Source of the DNA: Hyposmocoma kahamanoa | Taxonomy: Eukaryota > Arthropoda > Insecta > Lepidoptera > Cosmopterigidae | NCBI RefSeq assembly: GCF_003589595.1 | Contig: NW_020654810.1 | Coordinates: forward strand, 17,572,594 to 17,636,593 | DNA: 64,000 nt | Direction: 5' to 3' | In this document: positions 42,894 through 54,528 of the stretch, piece by piece | Layout: every line of letters begins with the position of its first letter | Numbering within the stretch: position 1 is the first letter of the stretch | The notes under the pieces: generated by a model | What the model was told of the DNA's origin: nothing | Databases searched by the model: none | The model's input: only the letters and a program-made list of their open reading frames with translations | Position numbers and translations under genes: made by a program

Positions 42894-45614
42894 CAGGGTG
42901 GCCCATTTTCAGTGGTCCAAAAATTTTTTTCAGATAGAGGACATCGTAATGACTCATTTGAAATAAACATTAGTTCCGCGAAAATCAATAGTTTAAAAGT
43001 TATGATTTTTCATGCACTTTTTTGAAAATTTTATACTCTAGCCACCAAAACCATTCTAATTTGAAAACTATTCCACTGAAGGAATTGAAATTTGGTATGA
43101 AAGTAGTGTGACCACGTAGCTAGCTTTCAATGTGACATTTTTGTGTTTGTTTTTTGATTTCGCCCTTATTTTAGACTTTTAGTTGATTTTTTATTCGTTT
43201 ACGAATAAATTGTTAAGTTTTGTAAAAATTCGTGACTGAGAAACATGGACTGTCTGAATTTGCTAATCGCCTTAAAAACTACCTTAAGATGTAATGATTG
43301 TTTACACATAAAATTGTAGTGCTGTAGTTATTGTAACGCCTTCAGAAATTGACATCATGTCCACTGAGTCGATAAAAACCAAAATTGACAATTTCTAGCA
43401 TAATCGTTATTCGAATGAAAACATTAGCTCAACTAAGATTTGTTATTCAAATCTAGTATTCATAAATAATGCACAAAAAGTTTTGTGAGTGTGTGGGTTG
43501 AAACTTCGGAACCAAGTCAAACAGCAAAAATTAATTATAAATATTTATTTAAAAAATAAACAAGAATTATTTTACAATAAATTCTCAAAGTGCCTGCCTT
43601 GGTTAGCAATACATAAACGACATCTGCGTAAAAAGTTTCTTTTTGGCCTGTTAAAAGTCTGTCGATTTTCTCTTATTTTTGTTATTGCCACTTGAATTGT
43701 TTGGCGTAATTCTTGTTCTGATGTACTTTCCCGGGCGTAAACTATGTCTTTAAAGTACCCCCAGACAAAAAAATCGATCGGATTAAGGTCCGGTGATCGT
43801 GGAGGCCAAGGAATTGGGCCACCACGACCGATCCACCTTTCCGGATATGATGCGTCAAGGTGCTCTCTCACACTTCGTGCAAAATGACACGTAGCTCCGT
43901 CATGCTGCAGCCACATGCGCTCTCTTACATTTGATGGGATATCGCTGAGAAGGTTTGGCAGCTCGTTTTGGAGAAAGTTTAAATAAACATCTACATTCAG
44001 GCGCGATGGCAGTTCGAAAGGGCCGACGAACTCCTTGTTAATAATGCCACTCCACAAATTGACGCTGTAACGTTCTTGAAAGTTCGATTCTCTCACTAAA
44101 TGTGGATTAACTATTGAGTAATAATGTGAGTTGTGTGTATTGAATAATCCAAACCGTTCAAATCGGCTCTCATCAGTCCATAAAATACTATCAAAAAAAT
44201 TTTGATCTTCTCTATTTCTTGTCAATATTGCTCTGCAAAACGCCACCCGTCTTGGGTAATCTGCGGGCTTTAGTGCTTGTACTTTTTGGTAATGGTATGG
44301 GTGTAGGTCATTAGCGCGAATAATTCTTTGAATTGACGATCTAGGAATCCCAGTACGCCTCTCCATTCGTCTTTGACTAGTCGTTGGATTACGTCGTAAT
44401 TCTTGCAGAATGACTTCTTCACGGCCTCGGTCAACTAGTCCAAGTTCTCGACCACTCAAGCCTGGGACTACTCCATTATCTAATAGTGAAGTATGAAGTC
44501 TCACAAAAACACGGTGGTCCGGAAAGCGTTCGACTGCTGAGTCTTGCTGGTTTTCAGCATACTCGCGATAAAGCCTGGCAGCTTCTCGAGCAATGCCTCC
44601 TGCTACGCCATAAAAATAATGCATCATGGCTTATTCACGTGGCGTATAAGGCCTACGACGCCCACGACGGTTTTCAGCCATAACGTAAGCCGAGTGGTTA
44701 GGTGGCGAAGAAAGGTCCACAAATAATCGAAATACTGTTGAATAGCTGTAGTAGGCACAAGTGACAAATAACAACTGACTGCTACTGCCTTCAGTGCGAC
44801 TAATTAGCCTGCACGTGCTAATTTCACCAATGTAGACTAGTCGGTTCAATTCTATTGTTATTGTTTATAACTCAAGTAGCATGTAAAAAGGTTGTAAAAC
44901 ATGTTATCTCTCTGTTTATGGCACGTGCACACAACAATGAAAGTTCTCAGTATCGGTAGGGCTATAATTTTACATGTTTTTGAACATTTTTTCGTGTACA
45001 TGCATTATGGCTATTAGAGATTAGTTTGAGAATAATTTAGGTAAATCTGAGTTGACTGAATGTTTTCTTTCAATTAAATTAAGTGAACATTGTTCGAATA
45101 ACGATTATGCTAGAAATTGTCAATTTTGGTTTTTATCGACTCAGTGGACATGATGTCAATTTCTGAAGGCGTTACAATAACTACAGCACTACAATTTTAT
45201 GTGTAAACAATCATTACATCTTAAGGTAGTTTTTAAGGCGATTAGCAAATTCAGACAGTCCATGTTTCTCAGTCACGAATTTTTACAAAACTTAACAATT
45301 TATTCGTAAACGAATAAAAAATCAACTAAAAGTCTAAAATAAGGGCGAAATCAAAAAACAAACACAAAAATGTCACATTGAAAGCTAGCTACGTGGTCAC
45401 ACTACTTTCATACCAAATTTCAATTCCTTCAGTGGAATAGTTTTCAAATTAGAATGGTTTTGGTGGCTAGAGTATAAAATTTTCAAAAAAGTGCATGAAA
45501 AATCATAACTTTTAAACTATTGATTTTCGCGGAACTAATGTTTATTTCAAATGAGTCATTACGATGTCCTCTATCTGAAAAAAATTTTTGGACCACTGAA
45601 AATGGGCCACCCTG
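42894..45614 (-). mobile_element. DD41D IS630/Tc1/mariner-type transposon with 522-bp inverted repeats
   Basis: The element is 2721 bp, flanked by TA at 42892-42893 and 45615-45616. Its terminal inverted repeats, 42894-43415 and 45093-45614, are each 522 bp and by eye identical, starting CAGGGTGGCCCATTTTCAG. The transposase lies between them. Very long and unmutated repeats suggest a recent insertion. It follows directly after a LINE tail in the 22-kb transposon block between fucosidases C and D. Confidence 0.93.
43572..44681 (-). pseudogene. DD41D transposase with one in-frame stop at codon 17
   Basis: Reading from the ATG at 44681, the protein starts MAENRRGRRRPYTPRE, meets TAA at 44631-44633, and continues in the same frame as AMMHYFYGVAGG to the end, 369 codons in all. 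A shorter protein of 351 aa could start at the ATG at 44627. A helix-turn-helix segment (TSQRRMERRTGIPRSSIQR) precedes the catalytic motifs ILWTDESRF, WLQHDGATCHFAR and PPRSPDLNPIDFFVWG. Counting from HDG to the Asp of NPIDF gives 41 residues, so this is a DD41D element (rosa/Visitor-like; subfamily inferred). Apart from the single stop nothing is broken. Whether downstream initiation restores function is unknown. Confidence 0.88.
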
Positions 45615-45655
45615 TATAACATCTTTTTGTAATAGAAGATCTTATCGATCAACTT

Positions 45656-45941
45656 CATTGACTTACAATTATATGGACGTCGGGTCCGCGCTAAAACGTG
45701 TCCGAACTTATAGGGCGTTAAAATCGTATACAGAGCGTCATTCACGCTCTAGTCTTCGTTTGTTCGACTGACAGCGAAGCAAGCAAAATTAGACAGTACT
45801 GCGATGACATTACAATTTAAATTCAACGTTTTAGCTTTTTCATATTCCTTGACATGTCACTACGTTTAAATAGGTTGACTTGGGACATTTTTTTCGTGGT
45901 TTTTGTATTAGACGCGTCGTCCATTTTTTTGTAAGTCAACG
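45656..45941. mobile_element. hAT-like MITE, 286 bp
   Basis: Ends CATTGACTTACAA and TTGTAAGTCAACG are inverted repeats of about 30 bp with mismatches. Flanking ATCAACTT and ATTAACTA agree at 6 of 8 positions, a possible decayed duplication. It lies 41 bp right of the DD41D transposon. The second copy, with a clean 8-bp duplication, is at 60916-62182. Confidence 0.75.
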
Positions 45942-47192
45942 ATTAACTAAAATAATGAAAACGCACGTGAATATACATATTATCAACTGCGACTGCCTTA
46001 ATTAATTTTACTAGATGGTTTTCTGTTGGTAATTGATCAAATTGATGAATGGCAAAACAAGACAAATGAAAATGTTGCTGCTGACAAAATATGGTAATGT
46101 CTTATTAATTAAAAGAGGTTTACTTAAAGACGGCCTCGTGTGAAATTTTTGTGATTTGTTATGTCTCTGATTTCTAACTCTGCTACTCTGCATATTTGGA
46201 TAGCATCTTCGGCGGGATAAACTAGACCACCTTCGTCCTCGAACGCAACGAACTCATACGTATGACCAACTCCAGGTTTTCGTAAAGACTAAACGCATTG
46301 TATATTTTTATGTATTACTCGTATTACATATCCGGCGATGTATGTAACTATTTGCTCACTATATTCGGACAATCGAGGCAACGTGCTGCAAAAATTATCG
46401 AAATTACAGATACTACTGATAATAGATACTACAAAACTGAAAAAAAAACGAAACGTTACTAAACGTTATAACAAAAGAGTTATAAAATATTTTTATAACA
46501 TTGTTAAGGTCATAAAAATTTTGCCAATGTCCAGTAAAAATAACTATGTACGGTAGTTTAGTATTATTATAAAAATTATACAAAAAAATGGCGATTTCGC
46601 CAATGTCCTGTGTTAAAAAAAAATCGAAATAACATTAACACTTTTCTTCTTCTTCTTTTAAATGTTATGGCTCCATCGAAATAGTCAATGATTATTTCGT
46701 ATTTAATATTTTTGTGTGTTGACATTGACTGATAGATATGTTACCCCTCTACAATCTATTCTTCCATAGATTATCCTTATATTACTCTTCATTTGATATG
46801 CAATCTTAGCAGTAGAAGCGTTTCCGCTCCTGACTGCTCTCATTTTGGCTCTTCATTTCAAATTCGAAATTGGCTATTCGAATTACGATGCTCGCTCTCG
46901 CTCTACCAAAAGCTCGTGATTCTTGTACTGACCCTGGAGGCATCGGGTCTTCACCAGACCTAGTAATTACACGAAGTCTCACCATTTCGAAGCCCTACAC
47001 CTGGCCTTACTCTTACCGCGCTTACGCGCCTGCCTGCCGACCAGTTCCTCGACTGTGTCACGCTAAACCTGGTCTTCACTTCACCTACATAATAACACTC
47101 TCAGGTTTTGTTGTTATAAACTTATTGTTATACTTTATCATTCTCCTTTTTTTGATTGCATACCTTTCGTCCTTGTAGTTGCTCTACCACCA

Positions 47193-47280
47193 CAGGTTGT
47201 CTATGTGTTTGTCCATGGCACCCGCAATACAGGATTTCCCTAGTGCGGGGCTATGAGTGTGCACGCGTTGTTGTTATTAA
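47193..47280 (+). repeat. SINE family 2, 3' fragment
   Basis: Only the body end is present: GGTTGTCTATGTGTTTGTCC, GGCACCCGCAATACAGG and GTGCGGGGCTATGAGTG, as in the full copy at 7897-8130. Confidence 0.75.
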
Positions 47281-47639
47281 AATATTCATCAATTGTACAT
47301 AAAAAATGATGCAGAGTTACCGTTTGTTCAGTTAATATGATATAAATAGCAATATTATAAATTGTCTATACTGGGGCAGAATAACAGCGGTATGTGGGTA
47401 TTGTCAGTCAACGACCATTATATACTGAGCTTCAGACGTTATCGTTTCCAATGCAGTCGTACCAATTGCATGCAAACTGTTTTCAGACTGTATTCCAACT
47501 ACCATTTTGCAATTGAGATGCAGCTTGTGTTACTATTATACCTTTAAACCGTACAACATGGGTGTCATTCACTTCGTTGTATGACGATGTATTTGAAGTG
47601 CTCACTACATGCCTCCGCATACATATATATGTACATATC

Positions 47640-47795
47640 GTCCCTTAGTACAAATAAAGTTATATGTGATCATACGTTAAAAGTGCTTTCATCATATGAA
47701 AATCATAAAAATAATACGAACTATAGAATCTTTAAATCCCTCTTATTGAAAAATTGTGATTTTGCAGATACGGCATTATTACACTAAGGGTGCGA
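47640..47795 (-). repeat. Dispersed AT-rich repeat (three copies), inverted
   Basis: On the minus strand it reads CGCACCCTTAGTGTAATAATG and ATTATTTTTATGATTTTC, like 29440-29660. Confidence 0.55.
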
Positions 47796-48899
47796 TATGT
47801 TTTTTCAATTTCCATGACGATAGACTATCCTAATAAAACTTCAAGATTATGTTATTAGACCCTCTAATATATAATTGACTTATTGTAAACGGACACTTTT
47901 TTAATAAACGATATGTTTTTAATGCTTGATATATATATTAATTGTTCCGTCTACATTAGTATGTCCACGCATAAATTATAAATGAACTGCATTCAATGCA
48001 ACACTATCATGTTTAAGAATACTAAATTAATATTTTGTATTCAAAAATACTATTTTGATCTTCTTTTTTTATTATTGGTCTTATTTTAACGGTTGATGAC
48101 ATTTATAACCAGTATATCTTTTGATATTGATCTCGTAATAAATCTTGGTTGCTTGGTTGCGCACTCCATTCAGTAGGTTAGGTTAGTATATGAAAAAGGA
48201 GCACGAGCCGAGCGAGCGAAGCGAGCGTGTCGCGGCAGCGGCCGGCGAATGCCAGACGCCATCTTGCTTGCGTTTCCGAATACGTTTTCAGATCAAATCA
48301 TATTATAATTAATATAATATTGGTATACAAATATAATCAACATTTACATAGTTTTAAAAATAGGTATCTAAATTTTATTTTGTATGCTCATTTGTCTTCG
48401 TTTTACGGCCCAATATAAAAACAATCAACGTTCAAATAAAAAATCTTTTGCATAGCTCAGAATAGATTAAAATATCCATTGATTTAATTTATTTTATGTC
48501 TCAGAGAAAAAGGATCGATAATTAAAAAATATGAACGTTTAGATTTTTAGCCTGCTGCTTTTGCAAATTTAAAATGGTCATATGTCACATGGCTTGAATT
48601 TCAAATCCCAAAAAATAATAACCTTTCTACTTATTTTTTAGGTGGGGCCGTAATACCAACTTAGTTAGTTTAATTAATGTTGTCAATTTGTAGGACATAT
48701 CACAGTTAGAATGTTCAAAAAATATTTATAAAATACGTAATACAAAACCATTCTTAAATGACAATGATAATTCGAGCTTCTAAATATAAATACATATTTT
48801 TCGGTTTTTATATTTTGCTTAGTAAATCGCTGATCAGGAGGTTCATTTACTTTTGGCTGCCTTGACGGATAAAATATTTCATAGATGCATGGCAATAAT

Positions 48900-51800
48900 G
48901 CCGAGAGATTGTGTTACCGCCGGGGGATCTCGAGCAGCAATGGATAGAGGTTAGAGTCAACAGTCGCAAATTGGCCATAGGTGTTGTATATAAGCCCCCT
49001 AAATTTAGCAATGAAAGGTTTATTGATCAATTGTCAAATACAATTTCAATACTTGTACCGCAGTACGATTATAGCTTTTTGACTGGAGACATAAATATTA
49101 ATCTATTAGACAAAACCTTAAAAGAAACAAATACATTTTTAAATTTACTACATAGTAATAATCTGCAACTAATAGTAGGCCAACCTACACGAGTCACTTC
49201 AACGACTCGCACCTTGCTTGATGTGATATGTTGCAATATAGAAATACAACCTCACATAATAGATGTAACCCATAATGACGATTTGAGCGACCACGCTCTT
49301 GTAACTGCTACATTTCCCATACAATTCCCAAAGATCGCGCCTCGTATCATCACCTACAGGCCTTTTCATGACTTAGATATGGACACATATCAGTTTGCGT
49401 CCTCTATTACGCCTTGGGAATGGGTGTGCAATTTCGGCACTATAGACGAGATGGTCAATTGTTTTAACTTTTTGATATTAGGCCTCTTTGACCACTTTGT
49501 ACCTGAGCGTACTAAGATGTTCAGAAATCCTCCTACGCCTTGGATAACAGACAGCATCAGGGTTCTAATGCAGGATAGAGACAATGCATGTGCTAGAGCT
49601 AAGGTTACGGGCAATGAAACAGATAAAAAGATGTACAAATCTCTGCGTAACGCTGCCACTGATCTTATACGGAGCGAAAAAAAACATTATTTCTCCCTTT
49701 CAATAAATAGAAATGTCAAAAACCCAAGTAAATTATGGAAAGAAATTAATAAAGTAATAGGGAATAACTGTCAAGATATATTACCGTTGCATATTCGAGA
49801 CCCTGATTTTATCAATAAATCTTTCTTGGACTCAATTCCTACCACTATGAATCGCAGTAATGTGCAAATCTACGATTCTTTTCGCAAGAAAATACCAGAC
49901 CATACTTTTAGTTTTTCGGAAATATCGGCAGTAGAAGTGTTAAAAATTATTAATTCAATAAAATCAAATGCAGTAGGGGAAGACAGAGTCTCAATCAAAA
50001 TGATTAAAATGACATTACCTTATTTCTTAGAGGCTATTACTTCGATTATTAATAAATCCTTAAGTTCCGGACAGTTTCCACAAAAATGGAAAGTTGCTTT
50101 AATAAAGCCGATCCCCAAGAAAGCCAGTGTAGACACAATTCAAGACTTGAGACCCATAGGTTTGCTTCCCGTACTGTCAAAAGTACTGGAAAAGGCGGTG
50201 AATGCTCGTTTACTGAGCTACTTGGATACTTATAAAATTCTTCCCGAACAACAATCGGGGTTTCGCAAGCAGCACAGCACCACTACAGCGCTGATGCACG
50301 TAGTTGACGAAGTTCTAACTGCGGCCAACAACAAAAATGGGTCTATAATGCTCCTTCTTGACTATAGTCGTGCATTCGATTGTTTAAATAGAAAGATATT
50401 AATAGACAAATTGCGCTATTGTGGTTGTGATAAGTTGGTATGCGAGTGGTTTGAAAGCTATTTCGACAATAGGTCACAAGTGGTACAATGTACGGATGTA
50501 TCGGGGAAACAGGTGAAATCTACTCCTCTTGCGGTCTCCCAAGGTGTGGTTCAAGGCTCTGTGCTAGGGCCTACTCTATATTCTGTGTATACGTACGACC
50601 TGTTGGACAATTTGAGACACGGATCTGCCCACATGTATGCGGATGACACCCAGGTTTTAGTTCACACACCTTTAGATGTTACTCACATTAACAATACTGT
50701 TAATTTACTTAATGAAGATTTATCAGCGGTGGTTCAGTGGTCTAGGGAGAATAGTCTTGTGTTGAATGCCCAAAAATGTTCATTTATTTTATTGGGTACT
50801 CGACACCAGGTGGAATTCTTAAGAGCTGCGAATCCTCAAATCACAATTGAAGGTCAGGTGTTGAGTGAGTCCAAGGTAGCAAAAAATTTAGGGTTATTTT
50901 TTGATAATGGCCTTACTTTTGAGAAGCATGTCGACACAAAAGTAAAAAATTGTTATAGTTCATTAAAACATTTATATAGACTGAGACCACTTCTGACGAC
51001 AGAAGTTAAACAACGTATTGTAGATGCTCTAGTGCTCTCGCAACTGGATTATGGCGACATAGTGTACGGGCCTTGTTTACTGAAAAAAATAGAAAAGAAA
51101 ATTCAAAGAGTACAGAACTCGTGTATTAGATTCTGTTTTAAGATTCCTCCACGCTCGCACATCACTCCATATCTTAATAAGTTTAATATTTTAAATATGT
51201 CAAACCGCAGAACATTAAAATTGAATTCATTTATTCATAATTTAAGAAAAACTTCTACTCCAACTTACTTGGCCAGAAAATTAATCTGGAATGACCATGT
51301 TGATGGCAGCACGCGATCGATACGTTATCCGTCCTTACAGTTATTACCTCCTCGACTCACGCTTTACCGCGGTAGCTTCAAATTCGCAGCCTCAAAGTGC
51401 TGGAACGATTTGCCTCCTCCCATAAGAAACCTAACGTCGTCATGGGCTTTCAAAACGAAATGCAAGCTTTGGCTACTTTCGAGGCAGTATTCGGCAAGTA
51501 ATTGGATGTAATTTGGTGTAACTTCATCGCACGCCATTTTAAGCCACATTTTTCATTATTTTTATATTTTTAACATTTTGTGCTTTTTTTTATTTTTTTA
51601 TCTAGACATATATATATTTTATGTTCACTGTTCGTCCCTATCCAAATTACAAATCGAATTGTTCAAGTGTTCAAGTGTTCAAATATTTATAATTTTTAAT
51701 TTTTATTTTTATTTTTATTAAGTAGCATAGGTATCATGATGTTTGTTGTGATGGCTGTTTTTCTGCTTTTTTTGTTTTTTTTTTTTTTTGTGGAGCCGGT

Positions 51801-51990
51801 CGAGATGCGTCAATAAGATATATATTTAAATGTAGCAAGTTTCTTTCAAAGGGGTAGAGTCTGAAAAACAGCTCAAGCTGAGACTCTTACCTTTTTATCT
51901 ACACATTGTGTTATTTTAAGATAATTTTGTATATTATTATTTCAATTGTAGATAAATAAAGTTCTTTATTATTATTATTATTATTATTAA
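48900..51990 (+). mobile_element. CR1-like LINE, 5'-truncated, with long intact ORF
   Basis: The element carries the endonuclease-RT frame at 48911-51511 and a 3' region of about 480 bp with T-rich runs, ending in AATAAAGTTC followed by a TTATTATTATT tail (51960-51990). The 5' part of the endonuclease is missing. Confidence 0.85.
48911..51511 (+). CDS. Endonuclease-reverse transcriptase of CR1-like LINE (5'-truncated)
   Basis: Uninterrupted frame of 866 codons. The first 150 residues are the C-terminal half of the AP-type endonuclease, with LTGDININLL and the catalytic-type SDHALV; its N-terminal catalytic Glu region is absent. Then come RT motifs: IPKKASVDTIQDLRPIGLL, PEQQSGFRKQHSTTTALMH, LLLDYSRAFDCLNRKIL (first catalytic Asp), SQGVVQGSVLGPTLYS and MYADDTQVLVH (YADD). 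The C-terminus contains LDYGDIVYGPC and KFAASKCWNDLPPPIRNL, a common ending in this LINE group. The annotated start is the first Met in the truncated copy and not a native start. Lack of stops over 2.6 kb implies a young insertion. Clade placement (CR1/L2-related) is by motif appearance only. Confidence 0.88.
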   Translation: MLPPGDLEQQWIEVRVNSRKLAIGVVYKPPKFSNERFIDQLSNTISILVPQYDYSFLTGDININLLDKTLKETNTFLNLLHSNNLQLIVGQPTRVTSTTRTLLDVICCNIEIQPHIIDVTHNDDLSDHALVTATFPIQFPKIAPRIITYRPFHDLDMDTYQFASSITPWEWVCNFGTIDEMVNCFNFLILGLFDHFVPERTKMFRNPPTPWITDSIRVLMQDRDNACARAKVTGNETDKKMYKSLRNAATDLIRSEKKHYFSLSINRNVKNPSKLWKEINKVIGNNCQDILPLHIRDPDFINKSFLDSIPTTMNRSNVQIYDSFRKKIPDHTFSFSEISAVEVLKIINSIKSNAVGEDRVSIKMIKMTLPYFLEAITSIINKSLSSGQFPQKWKVALIKPIPKKASVDTIQDLRPIGLLPVLSKVLEKAVNARLLSYLDTYKILPEQQSGFRKQHSTTTALMHVVDEVLTAANNKNGSIMLLLDYSRAFDCLNRKILIDKLRYCGCDKLVCEWFESYFDNRSQVVQCTDVSGKQVKSTPLAVSQGVVQGSVLGPTLYSVYTYDLLDNLRHGSAHMYADDTQVLVHTPLDVTHINNTVNLLNEDLSAVVQWSRENSLVLNAQKCSFILLGTRHQVEFLRAANPQITIEGQVLSESKVAKNLGLFFDNGLTFEKHVDTKVKNCYSSLKHLYRLRPLLTTEVKQRIVDALVLSQLDYGDIVYGPCLLKKIEKKIQRVQNSCIRFCFKIPPRSHITPYLNKFNILNMSNRRTLKLNSFIHNLRKTSTPTYLARKLIWNDHVDGSTRSIRYPSLQLLPPRLTLYRGSFKFAASKCWNDLPPPIRNLTSSWAFKTKCKLWLLSRQYSASNWM

Positions 51991-52072
51991 TGTGTATAAT
52001 ACTTAGATTTTATATTTTTGTCCTAGATGTATTGTTCATATCCACTTCAGACAACGTAGTCCATAATAATAC

Positions 52073-52461
52073 TAATTTAATTACAATAAATTACTTCGGG
52101 ATGCACGAAGGGAGCCTCTCTGCACGACGGACCATTACTTTTCTCTATGTCTGGCGCAAGAGCAACATAAAGATTTTTTTTAACGCACACACTCAACATA
52201 GCACAAATACACGAGATAAATAAATGTAAGCCACACAAATATTTCTCCCGGCCCGGGAATCGAACCTGCGACCTCTGCGTGGCAGTCCAGCATGGTAACC
52301 GTTCGGCCACAGAGGCAGTTCTTGCGCAAGTCACGCCTGTCGTGCTAGCCCTACTGGGCAACAATTGGCGAGAACCTTATGCCGATTGGCAAATCCTTTA
52401 CGACGGCAAGCATTATAGATCCACTATAGCCATACGACAGCAAGAAGAATTATGTTACTAA
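52073..52461 (+). pseudogene. Unidentified short reading frame interrupted by a SINE
   Basis: If the SINE (52161-52323) and one 7-bp duplicate are ignored, one frame stays open from a TAA near 52070 to the stop at 52459-52461, about 75 codons. It includes the segments EPLCTTDHYFSLCLAQ and NNWREPYADWQILYDG. I do not recognise the family. It could be a fragment of an older transposon or of a host gene; chance cannot be excluded at this length. Confidence 0.3.
52161..52323 (-). repeat. SINE family 2 with 7-bp target duplication
   Basis: On the minus strand it starts ACTGCCTCTGTGGCCGAACG and has box B GGTTCGATTCCCGG. GCGCAAG flanks it at 52154-52160 and 52324-52330, consistent with a target-site duplication. 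It splits an otherwise open, unidentified reading frame (see 52073-52461). Confidence 0.8.
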
Positions 52462-53949
52462 TTGAAGCAATGGGTGTTACAAGGGCATTTCACGTAAAAA
52501 TGAGATTCGAGAAAATTGGAAATAGATTTAATGTCTTATAACTTTTTAATACTTATAATGTGACTTATTTGTCGTATGATTTCGCTAAAAGAATCAGGTG
52601 TTATTAATATTTCAAAACAAATATACACATTTGAAAATATTTTTTTTTGTTTTCCGCCCTTGTTGCATAACAGGTAAATTAATAGGGCGTTCGTTTTATT
52701 ATTACTTTCTAAGGAAATAAATAATAACTTTAGATACTTATTGTAAATTACTCATATTTAAAAGTTACATTGAAAAAAAATAATTAAACATGTTTTTAAT
52801 TATTCAATAAATTCGCTGAATTGAAATGAATCATCAGAATTATCTTCAGCAGGTCTTACTGGCCTCCTATATGCTCCTGGTTGAGGATGAAATCGCTTGT
52901 TTCAGGCATTTTTTTTACATTAAAATAAGTTTTTAGAAGCTTTTTTTACATTAAAATAAGTTTTTACAAACTGCAGGACGTAACGCGTTCGAAATTCAAA
53001 AGCACATTTGTAATCTATGCAACACGGGCGGAGTGCCACCTATATGAATGAAATTTATACCATCTAGCAGGGAAAGATCGAAATTAATTTTTGTCACAAG
53101 ATACTAGATAGTACTATAGTACTTTACATGTTTTGACGCGCTAACATCAAAACGGGCTTTGGGTGCCAAACGCCCTTGTTGCTCCAATGCTTCAATTATA
53201 CTTTATGATTTTATCCACAGAGAAAGGTCATTCAGGATAAATCTATAACATTTCAGCATTTCATATAAAAACAACATATTTGGATTTGATATAAAAAAGG
53301 CTTTATTTCATAATGTAAATTATAAATCCGTTCACATACAAAAAAAACTATAAAAAACGAATTTTGTAAAAAAAAAATTACATAAAACAAAATAAAAACA
53401 GAACAGATATTTTACGACATACGCAGGTGAAATGCAATTTGGGTTTATTGCACTGATTGACGGCATATAATTCTGGCATCCGACGACGACCCGTGATATC
53501 AAAGGCCGCCCCGCACCTCGCCAATTTGTACGGGCGAGCGCGAGCTTTAGACGAGTCCACGGAATTTACTCCCGTTCTTTTTTTTATTGACCGTTATTAA
53601 ACATAATCTACTCAGGATGCTGCGAGAGGCCATTGAAATAAAACAAAATCCTAATTTCAACAGGGAAGATGGTTTCTCCGTACCACCAGTTTGGGATTAA
53701 GTATTTCCTCTGATAAAAAATCCCAAACAGACATATGACTGCAGTACCAATTAATATGTTTTAATTTATTTTAATTTCCATTATCAACTATTAATAAATT
53801 TAACTTAGTAAAAATTAATATTGTTCAAATTAAATAATTTGAAAAACATATATGTAGCGTAAATCGGAATGTTCTCTGTAAAATTAAAAGTAAGGTAATT
53901 AATTAATAACTTTTGTAACTATAGTGGAAAAAATAGAGTGGTTTGCATT
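52462..53949. other. Unassigned stretch
   Basis: Contains a 33-bp tandem duplication near 52908-52970 (TTTTTTACATTAAAATAAG twice). A minus-strand frame at 53378-53560 includes CGAAFDITGRRRMPELY but is unassigned. Otherwise AT-rich without features. Confidence 0.4.
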
Positions 53950-54105
53950 AATATTAGACATCATTGGTTGATAACTTTAAACCTTTTGACCTCAGTAACC
54001 GTGACTGTGGGACCTGTAATGGGCCCGAAACGTTGGTTTGTTTGAAAAAACAAATATATGCGATTTAAATCCCGAAAAATAGTTTCATTTCCTATATATA
54101 TATAT
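53950..54105. repeat. Palindromic-repeat family, half unit followed by a TA microsatellite
   Basis: CAGTAACCGTGACTGTGGG, GGGCCCGAAACGTTGG, ATATGCGATTTAAATCCCG, AGTTTCATTTCCTAT, followed by about nine TA units at 54093-54112. Confidence 0.65.
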
Positions 54106-54528
54106 ATATATTCATTTCCTTACATGATATATACGATAAGTAATAATCGTCAAACGCACGTGCTCTCGCTCTGCGCTTTTGTAGTTACCGACACGCAACG
54201 GATCCGACGGGCCCGCATCCCGTGAAACCATGGACCCTGATAAGCCGACAGTGCATTTGTTACCTTTGTTTGAATCTTGGGGCATCCAATATTGCCTGAC
54301 GGCACTGATCTTTTGTTCTTCTCAATCGTCAATCTTCAACACCCAGCCGAAATAATTCGATGCATTAGATGGTAGACGTACTGCAACCACACTATTATTC
54401 ATAATAGTGTACTGTAAATATTGTAATCAAATTACTTGATACATTTAAAATGTAATTTATAAATTAATTTTATGACTTTTTAACTGTTTCTGTGGAGACA
54501 AGACTGAAAGACATATAATAAAACACCT

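Larger units (their letters stand above)
45942..48899. other. Unassigned stretch between DD41D block and CR1-like LINE
   Basis: Besides the SINE and repeat fragments listed, a frame at 46870-47178 (102 codons) has a hydrophobic C-terminus but no known motif. At 48170-48250 a GC-rich block contains GGTTAGGTTAG and GAGCGAGCGAAGCGAGCG. No gene can be supported. Confidence 0.4.

Noticed and set aside
46870..47178. 102-codon frame with hydrophobic end, a candidate membrane peptide.
   Set aside because: The hydrophobicity comes from AT-rich sequence; no start context, motif or second copy supports it.
48183..48193. Telomeric TTAGG repeat.
   Set aside because: Only two units; far too short for a telomere or an interstitial telomeric array.
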